From positions 1 to 6,751 of the forward strand of contig DATIFQ010000325.1 in assembly GCA_035455185.1 (NCBI GenBank): DNA of 6,751 bases, given 5' to 3'. The translations under genes and the position numbers were made by a program. The notes under the pieces are model-generated. The model worked only from the letters and a program-made list of their open reading frames with translations, made no database searches and had not been told where the DNA came from. How positions within the stretch are numbered: the stretch's first letter is position 1; the number at the start of each line of letters is the position of its first letter. Origin of the DNA: JAEHDI01 sp035455185 (GTDB taxonomy: Bacteria; Acidobacteriota; Terriglobia; Bryobacterales; Bryobacteraceae). Positions 1 through 6,751 of the stretch are shown here, one piece after another.

Positions 1-3000
1 AGCTTTGCAGACCGGCGTGCGCCGCGTAGCTGAACGACCGCAACATACCCGCCACGTCCTTCAGTGGCGACTGTTTCGCCCGCCGCTCAGCGACTGGCCG
101 CGCTGGCTCCCCCTCGAAGTCGAGGATGACGAAATCATTCATCGCGCGGAGCACCTGCCCAAGGTGGTAATCGCCGTGGACCCTGATTCTTTCCCCGCCG
201 GTTCTGATAACCGCCAGCCCTTCAAAACGCGTGAGGAGCCGGCGCCGCATGCTCAGGGCCAGTCCGGCTTTGTCCACGATTTCTTCCGGGAGCAATGCCA
301 GACCCGCTTTCAGCAGTTCGAAGACTTTCGTGGCATGGTTCCGCAATTCGCCGGCGAGCTGCGACAGATCGTCGCCGGTCATTGGCTCTGGGATCATCGC
401 AGGATCGCTGGTGGCAGCTCCGAGTGCGAGGTGCATCTCCGCGGTTCTCCTGCCGAGGACAGCGGACGCATCCAGGTAGATGCCGATGCTTTCACGGGCT
501 TCCGCGGGTGCCTCAGTTTCCGAGAGATCAAACAGCGAAAGCGCACAGTTGTGGGGCGGCGGAACCGAGGACAACGCGGTTGCGCATTGCTCGAAATAGC
601 GCCCGAGCTCCTCGAGGGTCCATCGCCATCCGTCGCCCTGGTTCTCCACCAGTGCTTGAAGCATGGCCAGAGTGGATGGCCCCGAGCCGTGCGGTACATA
701 CTCGATGGCGCCGGCCAGCCTCGGTATCCGGCTAAAGTGAGTCTCCTCCGTGAGGTAGCGGCCTAGTTCGAAGTCAGGGTTTGGCCCCGGCTCCAGGCGC
801 CGGAAGAACTTGAGGATCATCCGATCTCCGTAAATCACAGACGTGTTGCTTTGCTCGGCGGAACTGCGTACCACTGGCAGCGGGCCTGTATCCGCGCCGC
901 GAGCGTACGAGTAAGCGTGGCTGGCAAAGGCGCGAATCCGTCCCTTTCGGCCAATGAACTCCTGTCCGCGCTCGATCGCCGTTAGGAGTCCCTGGCATGT
1001 TGTATCGTCCGCGGTGGCGTCACACAACAGGCCTGTCTTTCCCGAATCGGCGATGCGGCATAACACGGCGCCCGGCTGGCAATCCAGCAATTGCTCCGCC
1101 TCGCGACCCATCACCAGGAAGAGCGGCAGAAGGTACGAATCCGTTCCACCGTCGGCGAAATCCACGTCGATCAGGGCAAGGACCGACGGACACGACGGCC
1201 CTTCCACAATCCGCGCCCAGTCTCTCACACGCGTCGCCGTGATCGTACGCGCCTTTCCTGCGAACCAGCGCTGGCCGGGGAGGAATCTTGGCAGGACCCT
1301 GGTCGTCAGGCTCTGTGTGGCGTGTCCCTCCAACAAATCTTCCCAGGTCCCCTCCAGAACGAGTGGGGCGTGTTCTTCCAGTGTGGCCTTCGTCGTAACG
1401 TCAGCCGGTGTCGGTGCTCCCTGCAACTCAAACCAGTAGAAGCCGTAGGGGCCCAACGTTAGCGGGTATGGCTCAACCCCGATTGCCGGGAACTCGCTGT
1501 ATCCGAGCATCTCGACCGGTGTCATCCCAGCCAGTGAAGACAAGTCCAGAGTAACCGCCTGCGCGAATCGGGAAAGGTTGGCTACGCACAAGATTCGGTC
1601 GTGCTCATGGCGGCGCAGATAGGCCAGCACTTTCCGGTTGGCCGGGTGCAGGAATTCGACGGTGCCTCTTCCGAACACCTTGAACAACTTCCGCAAGGCG
1701 ATCATGTTGCGCATCCAGTTCAGCAGTGACGAGGGATCGCTCTGCTGCGCCTCGACGTTCACTGCCTCATAACCGTACACAGGATCCATGATGACGGGGC
1801 TGTAAAGTCTCGCCGGAAAGCACCGTGAGAACCCAGCGTTCCTGTCGGCGCTCCACTGCATGGGAGTGCGCACACCATTCCGATCTCCAAGGTAGATGTT
1901 GTCACCCATGCCAATCTCGTCACCGTAATAGATGATCGGCGTGCCCGGGAAGGAGAAGAGCAGGCCGTTGAGCAGTTCAACGCGCCGCCGGTTATTGTCC
2001 ATCAGCGGCGCCAGCCGCCGGCGGATACCGAGGTTCAGCCGCATCCGCGGATCTGCGCTGTAGGCGAAATACATGTAGTCGCGCTCGTCATCTGCCACCA
2101 TCTCCAACGTCAGTTCGTCGTGGTTGCGGAGGAACAGTCCCCACTGGCAGTTCCCCGGAATCTCCGGTGTCTGAGCCATGATGTCGGTAATCGGATGACG
2201 GTCTTCGAGCCGCAGAGCCATGAAGATTCGAGGCATCAGCGGGAAGTGAAAAGCCATGTGGCACTCATCGCCGTCCCCGAAGTACGGCCGGACATCGGTG
2301 GGCCACTGATTGGCTTCCGCCAAAAACATCCGGTCGGCATAGCGGGAATCCATTTCTTTCCGGAAACGCTTGATCACCGCGTGTGTCTCGGCGAGGTTCT
2401 CGCAGTTGGTGCCGTCACGTTCCACCAGGTAAGGAATGGCATCGAGCCGCAGCCCGTCAACACCCATATCCAGCCAGAACTCCATTACTTTGACTATCTC
2501 TTGCACTACAAGGGGATTGTCGAAATTCAGATCCGGCTGATGAGAGAAGAAGCGGTGCCAATAGTACGCATTCGCCTCGGTGTCCCAGGTCCAGTTCGAT
2601 TTCTCCGTGTCCAGGAAGATGATCCTTGCGTCGTGGTATTTCTGATCGGTATCGCTCCAGACATAGAAATCCCGCTCCGGTGAACCGGGCGGCGCCTTCC
2701 GAGCTGCCTGAAACCATGGATGCTGGTCGGAAGTGTGGTTTACCACCAGCTCGATGATGACTTGAAGACCTCGCTGGTGTGCCTCTGCAATGAAAATTTT
2801 GAAATCATCCAACGTCCCGTAGCTGGGATGAACGTTGGAGTAGTCGGCGATATCGTATCCGTCGTCGCGAAGCGGAGACGGAAAGAACGGCAACAGCCAC
2901 AAACACGTAACACCCAGGTTCTGGAGGTAGTCGAGTTTGTGTAGGAGCCCGGAAAAATCGCCGATTCCGTCATTATCGGCGTCGAAGAACGCCTTGACGT

Positions 3001-3064
3001 GCGCTTCGTAGACAATCGCGTCTTTGTACCAGAGAGGATCCTGTGCGCTGCCTGGGAGTTTCAT
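1..3064 (-). CDS. treS-mak: Trehalose synthase (maltose alpha-D-glucosyltransferase) fused to maltokinase (3' end outside window)
   Basis: One chain that should isomerise trehalose to maltose and phosphorylate maltose with ATP to maltose 1-phosphate, the GlgE donor. 1021 residues are visible without a stop. The TreS part (GH13_16, about 8-546) has DDGYDIADY (67-75), VVNHTSDQHPWF (107-118), GLRLDAIPYL (nucleophile Asp208), FLAEANQWP (acid/base Glu250), FLRNHDEL (Asp316) and TPMQWSADRNAGFS (400-413). After a linker of about 40 residues the maltokinase begins with LPGQRWFAGKAR (595-606). It carries VIYGDRMILKFFRRLEPGPN (likely ATP-site Lys752), HGDYHLGQ (catalytic Asp965, Gln970) and DFEGEPARP (metal-binding Asp982, Glu984), then ERRAKQSPLKDVAGMLRSF (993-1011). 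Full-length fusions are about 1100 residues, so perhaps 80-100 are missing, mainly C-terminal kinase helices. The ATG at 3062-3064 is chosen because WYKDAIVYE, the usual TreS beginning, follows 11 residues later. Confidence 0.96.
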   Translation of the reverse strand, partial: MKLPGSAQDPLWYKDAIVYEAHVKAFFDADNDGIGDFSGLLHKLDYLQNLGVTCLWLLPFFPSPLRDDGYDIADYSNVHPSYGTLDDFKIFIAEAHQRGLQVIIELVVNHTSDQHPWFQAARKAPPGSPERDFYVWSDTDQKYHDARIIFLDTEKSNWTWDTEANAYYWHRFFSHQPDLNFDNPLVVQEIVKVMEFWLDMGVDGLRLDAIPYLVERDGTNCENLAETHAVIKRFRKEMDSRYADRMFLAEANQWPTDVRPYFGDGDECHMAFHFPLMPRIFMALRLEDRHPITDIMAQTPEIPGNCQWGLFLRNHDELTLEMVADDERDYMYFAYSADPRMRLNLGIRRRLAPLMDNNRRRVELLNGLLFSFPGTPIIYYGDEIGMGDNIYLGDRNGVRTPMQWSADRNAGFSRCFPARLYSPVIMDPVYGYEAVNVEAQQSDPSSLLNWMRNMIALRKLFKVFGRGTVEFLHPANRKVLAYLRRHEHDRILCVANLSRFAQAVTLDLSSLAGMTPVEMLGYSEFPAIGVEPYPLTLGPYGFYWFELQGAPTPADVTTKATLEEHAPLVLEGTWEDLLEGHATQSLTTRVLPRFLPGQRWFAGKARTITATRVRDWARIVEGPSCPSVLALIDVDFADGGTDSYLLPLFLVMGREAEQLLDCQPGAVLCRIADSGKTGLLCDATADDTTCQGLLTAIERGQEFIGRKGRIRAFASHAYSYARGADTGPLPVVRSSAEQSNTSVIYGDRMILKFFRRLEPGPNPDFELGRYLTEETHFSRIPRLAGAIEYVPHGSGPSTLAMLQALVENQGDGWRWTLEELGRYFEQCATALSSVPPPHNCALSLFDLSETEAPAEARESIGIYLDASAVLGRRTAEMHLALGAATSDPAMIPEPMTGDDLSQLAGELRNHATKVFELLKAGLALLPEEIVDKAGLALSMRRRLLTRFEGLAVIRTGGERIRVHGDYHLGQVLRAMNDFVILDFEGEPARPVAERRAKQSPLKDVAGMLRSFSYAAHAGLQS

Positions 3065-3066
3065 TG

Positions 3067-3072
3067 CTTCCC
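3067..3072 (-). promoter_or_regulatory. Weak, closely spaced ribosome binding site of treS-mak
   Basis: The gap between the glgB stop and the treS-mak ATG reads GCGGGAAGCA on the minus strand. GGGAAG is the only purine-rich element in it and it sits just 2 bases from the ATG, closer than usual. With the glgB stop only 10 bases upstream, start of treS-mak probably relies on ribosomes that have just finished glgB. Confidence 0.45.
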
Positions 3073-3074
3073 GC

Positions 3075-4973
3075 TCAATTTCGCCTGAATGCTACAACCG
3101 CCAGCGGCGGGACTGTAATGTTCAATGAAAAGGGCCTGCCGTGGGCGCCCACAGGAGTTGCCACGGCGCCGCCTAGGTTACCCTGTCCACTTCCCCCGTA
3201 TAGTGTTGCATCGCTGTTCAGAACCTCGCGCCAATCTCCTCCTGTGGGCGTGCCGATTCGGTAGTTATGTCGCGGCATGGGCGTAAAGTTGCACACGAAT
3301 GCTACAGTGTCCAGCGGATCCCTGCCTTTCCGAAGGAAACTCACGACACTCCGCTGCGTGTCGCTGCAGTCGATCCATTCGAAACCGCCTGGATCGCAAT
3401 CGAGCTGATGCAGGGCAGGTTCGCTCCGGTAGAACGTGTTGATGTCACGCACCCAGCGCTGCAAACCACGGTGCTGCGGATACCCGATAAGGGGCCAGTC
3501 AAGATCTTCGTCATGATTCCATTCGCGCCACTGCCCGAACTCACCGCCCATGAAGAGCAGTTTCTTCCCCGGGTGGCCGATCATGTAGCCGTATAGAACC
3601 CTGAGGTTGGCGAACTTCTGCCAATCGTCACCCGGCATTTTCCCGATCATCGAACTCTTGCCGTGCACCACCTCGTCGTGTGAGAAAGGCAACACGAAAT
3701 TCTCGTTGAACGCGTAAAGCAGGCTGAACGTGATTCGATTATGGTGAAACGAGCGGTGGATGGGATCCTTCGACATGTAGTCCAGCATGTCGTGCATCCA
3801 GCCCATATTCCATTTCAGGCCAAAGCCGAGTCCTCCCAGGTAAGTGGGCTGTGAGACCATCGGCCACGCGGTGGAGTCTTCCGCTACCATGACAACGTCC
3901 GGGAATTGCCCGTAGACGACTTCGTTCAGCGTGCGCAGGAAGTCAATCGCCTCCAGGTTCTCTCTGCCTCCGAACTTGTTCGGCATCCACTCGCCATCAC
4001 GCCTGCCGTAGTCCAGGTAAAGCATGCTTGCAACCGCGTCAACCCGCAAACCGTCGATATGATACTTTTCGAGCCAGAATACCGCGTTGCTGATCAGAAA
4101 ATTCCGCACTTCCGTCCTGCCGTAGTTGAATACGAAAGTGTCCCAATCCGGATGTTTTCCCTGGCGCGGGTCAGCATGTTCGTAGAGATGCGTTCCGTCG
4201 AAGAATGCCAGACCGTGCCCGTCGGTCGGAAAGTGCCCGGGCACCCAGTCCATGAATACCCCGATCCCATGCTGATGGAGCGTGTCCACTAGGTACATGA
4301 AGTCGTCCGGCGTACCGAACCGGCTGGTCGGAGCGAAGTAGCCGACTGTCTGGTAGCCCCAGGATCCGTCGAACGGATGCTCCATGACCGGCAGGAATTC
4401 TACATGGGTGAAGCCCATTTCTCCGACGTAATCAGCCAGTCGCGGAGCCATCTCCCGATACGTCATCCAGCGATTGTTTTCTTCGCGCACGCGCTTCCAC
4501 GAGCCAAGGTGCACCTCGTAAGCGGCAATTGGGGCGCTTGACGAGTTGCGCTGGGCTCTTCCTCGCATCCATTCGCCGTCTCCCCACTGGTAGCCGGAAA
4601 GATCCCAAACCTTTGAGGCCGTCTGCGGCCGCATCTCTGCGGCGAATCCATATGGGTCGGCCCTTTCCGTGCGGTACCCGTTATACTTCGACGCAACGTG
4701 ATACTTGTACAATGCACCGTGTCCGATTCCGGGTACAAAGCATTCCCACAAGCCTGCGTCCGGGCGGAATCGCATTGGGTTCGCGTCGGGATCCCAACCG
4801 TTGAAGTTCCCGATCACCGAGACGCTTTCCGCATTAGGCGCCCACACCGCAAAGTGGGCGCCATCCCGCTCCTCGTGACGCCACAATTGGGCGCCCAATT
4901 TGCTGTAGCTGCGGTAGTGCGTGCCCTCCGCCAACAGATGCAGGTCGAAATCGGTTAAGAATGTGCTGCTCAC
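3075..4973 (-). CDS. glgB: GlgB, 1,4-alpha-glucan branching enzyme (short form without N1 domain)
   Basis: The branching enzyme cuts an alpha-1,4-glucan and rejoins the piece by an alpha-1,6 bond; here it would branch the chain that GlgE elongates. The protein has 632 residues and starts at GTG (4971-4973) behind a strong Shine-Dalgarno. Domains are an N-terminal CBM48 (about 20-115, with FAVWAPNAESVSVIGNFNGWD), a GH13_9 catalytic barrel (about 150-520) and a C-terminal beta domain ending about 630. Motifs are GSWGYQ (203-208), DWVPGHFP (242-249), GLRVDA (nucleophile Asp312), VAEDST (acid/base Glu365) and FSHDEVVHGK (Asp433). Spacings of 53 and 68 residues between the catalytic acids equal those of E. 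coli GlgB (Asp405, Glu458, Asp526). The offset of 93 means the extra N-terminal N1 module of the 728-residue form is absent. The stop lies 10 bases before treS-mak. Confidence 0.98.
   Translation of the reverse strand: MSSTFLTDFDLHLLAEGTHYRSYSKLGAQLWRHEERDGAHFAVWAPNAESVSVIGNFNGWDPDANPMRFRPDAGLWECFVPGIGHGALYKYHVASKYNGYRTERADPYGFAAEMRPQTASKVWDLSGYQWGDGEWMRGRAQRNSSSAPIAAYEVHLGSWKRVREENNRWMTYREMAPRLADYVGEMGFTHVEFLPVMEHPFDGSWGYQTVGYFAPTSRFGTPDDFMYLVDTLHQHGIGVFMDWVPGHFPTDGHGLAFFDGTHLYEHADPRQGKHPDWDTFVFNYGRTEVRNFLISNAVFWLEKYHIDGLRVDAVASMLYLDYGRRDGEWMPNKFGGRENLEAIDFLRTLNEVVYGQFPDVVMVAEDSTAWPMVSQPTYLGGLGFGLKWNMGWMHDMLDYMSKDPIHRSFHHNRITFSLLYAFNENFVLPFSHDEVVHGKSSMIGKMPGDDWQKFANLRVLYGYMIGHPGKKLLFMGGEFGQWREWNHDEDLDWPLIGYPQHRGLQRWVRDINTFYRSEPALHQLDCDPGGFEWIDCSDTQRSVVSFLRKGRDPLDTVAFVCNFTPMPRHNYRIGTPTGGDWREVLNSDATLYGGSGQGNLGGAVATPVGAHGRPFSLNITVPPLAVVAFRRN
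4837..4862. repeat. Inverted repeat, 9-bp perfect GC-rich arms, 8-base loop, inside early glgB
   Basis: GGCGCCCAC (4837-4845) and GTGGGCGCC (4854-4862) are exact reverse complements separated by 8 bases. In the glgB message this gives a stable stem about 110-140 bases after the start codon. It is about 22 bases beyond the palindrome at 4885-4900 and shares the GGGCGCC core. The arms encode Gly38-Ala-His and the Val-Trp-Ala-Pro around residues 43-46 of the CBM48 domain, so protein constraint may account for them. Confidence 0.55.
4885..4900. repeat. 16-bp perfect palindrome inside early glgB
   Basis: The sequence AATTGGGCGCCCAATT equals its own reverse complement. It lies over glgB codons for Lys25 to Leu30, about 75-90 bases downstream of the GTG start. 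As RNA it could fold into a 6-bp stem with a GCGC loop. It may be only a codon coincidence (KLGAQL). No regulatory role is shown. Confidence 0.6.
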
Positions 4974-4980
4974 GCGACAG

Positions 4981-4990
4981 CCTCCTTTCT
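4981..4990 (-). promoter_or_regulatory. Strong Shine-Dalgarno of glgB, overlapping the glgE stop codon
   Basis: On the minus strand the bases read AGAAAGGAGG, followed by a 7-base spacer (4974-4980) and the GTG start of glgB. The first two bases of this element are the last two of the glgE TAG stop, so ribosomes finishing glgE sit on the glgB ribosome binding site. This site fixes the glgB start at the GTG, since the next in-frame methionine is at residue 67, inside the CBM48 domain. Confidence 0.85.
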
Positions 4991-6751
4991 ACAGGTAGTA
5001 GTCAAAATCACGTTCCGTCCGCGTCTTCCGCCGGATTCGAAATATGTGCGCCGGTGCCTGCTGGGGATCCAATTCCACGTAGTTGCGCATGCCTTGCCAT
5101 AGAAAGCGCCCTTCCCCGAGCAGTTCATGTACTTGGTACGGCTCGCTCTCGCGAAGCCCCAGTGCATCCAGGTCTAACGTCACCCAGCCGCTCTGTGTGT
5201 GTCGGAAGTCCAAGTTCACTACAACGAGAATCACGTTTGAGAAATCAGGCGTGCTCTTGCTATAGCAGATCACCATGTCGTTATCTACGGCATGAAAGTG
5301 CAGCCTCCAGTCATGGTGTAGCGACTGATTCTCCCTCCGGATCCTGTTCACCCGTGCAATGAAATCCTTGAGGCTCCACGGCGAGTCGAGGTTTCGGTGC
5401 TTGAGTTCGTACTTCTCCGAGTTCAAGTATTCTTCGCTTCCGGGTTCCTTCGGCTCGTTCTCGCATAACTCAAACGCCGGACCGTAGATGCCATAACTGG
5501 CCCCCAGCGTAGCCGCCAGAACGAGTCGTGACACGAATGCTGGACGGCTGCCCATCTGCAGGTACTCCGGCAGGATGTCCGGCGTATTCGGCCATAGGTT
5601 GGGCCGTAAGAATTCTCGCACCGGGCTCTGTGCAAGCTCCTCAAAGTACTCGGTTAGTTCGCGCTTGGTGTTTCTCCAGGTGAAATATGTGTATGACTGC
5701 GAAAAGCCGAGCTTGGCGAGTCGATACATCACCTTTGGCCGCGTAAACGCTTCCGATAGAAAAATAACCTGTGGATACTCCTTCTTTACGTCAGCTATGA
5801 GCCACTCCCAAAATCGGAATGCTTTGGTGTGCGGATTGTCAACCCGGAAGATATGAACGCCCTTCTCGATCCAGAACGTGACCACACTGCGTAACTCTTC
5901 CCAAAGGCCTCGCCACTCGCTGCTTTCGAAATCGAATGGGTAAATGTCTTGATATTTCTTCGGTGGGTTCTCGGCGTATTGAATCGTTCCGTCCGGCCTC
6001 GCGCGGAACCACTCGGGACATTCTTTCACGTACGGATGGTCGGTCGCGCACTGAAAAGCGAGATCTAGAGCGATCTCGATTTCGTATTCTCCAGCCCGCG
6101 AAATAAGATGCTCGAAATCTTCCATGGAGCCAAGTTGCGGGTGAATTGACTTGTGGCCGCCTTCCTTAGCGCCGATGGCCCACGGGCTTCCTACGTCGTC
6201 CGGCCCACAGAACGTTGTATTGTTCTTTCCTTTCCGGTTAGTACGGCCGATCGGATGAATTGGCGGAAGGTACAGAATGTCGAAACCCATGCCTCCAACG
6301 TAGTCGAGCAGCGCCTCACAGTCGCGGAACGTGCCGTGTCGGCCAAGCTCGGGTGAGCAGGAGCGAGGGAACATCTCATACCAGGCGCCGAAGCGGGCCA
6401 CTGGCCGCTCGACTGTTACCGGCAGTTCGTGTGGGTAACGTGTGGCGAGCCGGCGATCCGCGTAGTGTGACGCCAGTTTCCCAAGTTCCTCGTCAAGAGC
6501 TAGCTGTGCCCGGAATTCGGCGCTCTTTTTGCCAGACAACTCGGCCGCCCACTGTCGCAGCCTTTCGGCGTCCGCACCCTCAGCCTTCTGGGATGCGGCA
6601 GAAACCAGGGATGCGCCGATCAATAGATCGACCTCGACCTCCTGCGCGGCCTGTATCCGCTTGATGAAGTCGTGGCGCCAAGTCTGAAATTGATCGAGCC
6701 AGCCTTCAACGGTGTAGTAATAGCGTCCCATCTGACCTACCGTGAATTCGG
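4989..6751 (-). CDS. glgE: GlgE, alpha-1,4-glucan:maltose-1-phosphate maltosyltransferase (5' end outside window)
   Basis: GlgE (GH13_3) moves maltose from maltose 1-phosphate onto the non-reducing end of a cytosolic alpha-1,4-glucan and releases phosphate. Numbering from the methionine at 6729-6731, the visible signatures are PPIHPIGRTNRKGKNN (156-171), PWAIG (183-187), GGHKSIHPQLGS (191-202), NPPKKYQDIYP (255-265, the GlgE-type phosphate-pocket motif), FRVDNPHTKAF (nucleophile Asp298), FLSEAFTRP (acid/base Glu327) and NTPDIL (Asp385). The 29-residue spacing between nucleophile and acid/base matches what I recall for Streptomyces GlgE. That methionine is not a convincing start. The frame stays open to the window edge (six more codons, EFTVGQ), and MGRYYYTVEGWLD looks like the internal end of the N-terminal domain. 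By comparison with family members of about 670 residues, roughly 95 residues are missing. The stop is TAG at 4989-4991, 15 bases before glgB. Confidence 0.97.
   Translation of the reverse strand, partial: EFTVGQMGRYYYTVEGWLDQFQTWRHDFIKRIQAAQEVEVDLLIGASLVSAASQKAEGADAERLRQWAAELSGKKSAEFRAQLALDEELGKLASHYADRRLATRYPHELPVTVERPVARFGAWYEMFPRSCSPELGRHGTFRDCEALLDYVGGMGFDILYLPPIHPIGRTNRKGKNNTTFCGPDDVGSPWAIGAKEGGHKSIHPQLGSMEDFEHLISRAGEYEIEIALDLAFQCATDHPYVKECPEWFRARPDGTIQYAENPPKKYQDIYPFDFESSEWRGLWEELRSVVTFWIEKGVHIFRVDNPHTKAFRFWEWLIADVKKEYPQVIFLSEAFTRPKVMYRLAKLGFSQSYTYFTWRNTKRELTEYFEELAQSPVREFLRPNLWPNTPDILPEYLQMGSRPAFVSRLVLAATLGASYGIYGPAFELCENEPKEPGSEEYLNSEKYELKHRNLDSPWSLKDFIARVNRIRRENQSLHHDWRLHFHAVDNDMVICYSKSTPDFSNVILVVVNLDFRHTQSGWVTLDLDALGLRESEPYQVHELLGEGRFLWQGMRNYVELDPQQAPAHIFRIRRKTRTERDFDYYL

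Noticed and set aside
5..766. 253-codon open frame on the plus strand
   Set aside because: It is the exact codon-for-codon antisense of the maltokinase part of treS-mak, which has a clear protein family match. Its own translation resembles no family I know, and GC-rich coding DNA often leaves the antisense frame open.
774..998. 74-codon minus-strand frame inside the kinase region, which could suggest a frameshift
   Set aside because: The treS-mak frame reads through this stretch without a stop and keeps family motifs (VIYGDRMILKFFRRLEPGPN), so no frameshift is needed.
2120..2683. 187-codon open frame on the plus strand
   Set aside because: Antisense shadow of the TreS catalytic domain; no ribosome binding site or recognisable motif.
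3065..3074. Possible promoter or terminator between glgB and treS-mak
   Set aside because: Ten bases are too few, and no hairpin or promoter-like boxes are visible.
3142..3151. TGGGCGCCCA palindrome near the 3' end of glgB as a terminator or operator
   Set aside because: Only 10 bp, no U-tract, inside codons for conserved-looking protein, and a terminator here would cut off treS-mak expression.
4989..6731. glgE as a complete 580-residue gene starting at the ATG at 6729-6731
   Set aside because: The frame remains open to the window edge, no good ribosome binding site precedes this ATG, and family length and catalytic-residue offset both call for about 95 more N-terminal residues.
1..6751. 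tRNA, rRNA, CRISPR array, insertion sequence or phage attachment site
   Set aside because: Almost every base lies in three recognisable coding regions; no regularly spaced direct repeats, terminal inverted repeats or RNA gene signatures were seen by eye.

Overview
The window is a piece of one bacterial operon read entirely on the minus strand. It holds the four activities of the GlgE route from trehalose to branched alpha-glucan. In transcription order (right to left) these are glgE (maltosyltransferase, 5' end outside the window), glgB (branching enzyme, complete) and a fused treS-maltokinase gene (3' end outside the window). There are no RNA genes, mobile elements, CRISPR arrays or terminators that I can support, and no gene-free stretch. 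The only intergenic DNA is 15 bases (4974-4988) and 10 bases (3065-3074).

Layout: 4989-6751 encodes GlgE, about 586 visible residues with roughly the first 95 missing. 3075-4973 encodes GlgB, 632 residues, starting at GTG behind a strong Shine-Dalgarno sequence that overlaps the glgE stop codon. 1-3064 encodes an unbroken 1021-residue reading frame. I translated it by hand from the ATG at 3062-3064 to the window edge and met no stop. It joins a GH13 trehalose synthase/trehalose isomerase (about residues 8-546) to a maltokinase of the Pep2/Mak type (about residues 586-1021 and onward).

How the genes work together (established for this pathway): TreS interconverts trehalose and maltose. Maltokinase uses ATP to make maltose 1-phosphate. 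GlgE transfers the maltosyl unit onto the non-reducing end of an alpha-1,4-glucan, releasing phosphate. GlgB adds alpha-1,6 branches, giving new ends for GlgE. The operon can therefore turn trehalose into glycogen-like glucan without ADP-glucose, and no glgA or glgC lies in the window. Every expected catalytic residue of the GH13 and kinase domains is present where it can be seen.

Organism: a bacterium of moderate-to-high GC. Sampled 60-base blocks run from about half GC in glgE to nearly two thirds in the maltokinase half. The single-chain TreS-maltokinase and the compact glgE-glgB-treS/mak cluster occur in Acidobacteriota, Proteobacteria and others. I lean weakly toward an acidobacterium or similar soil bacterium, but the sequence alone does not settle it. 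The pathway is known. I found no undescribed system here; the more unusual points are the junction architecture and two GC-rich hairpins early in glgB.
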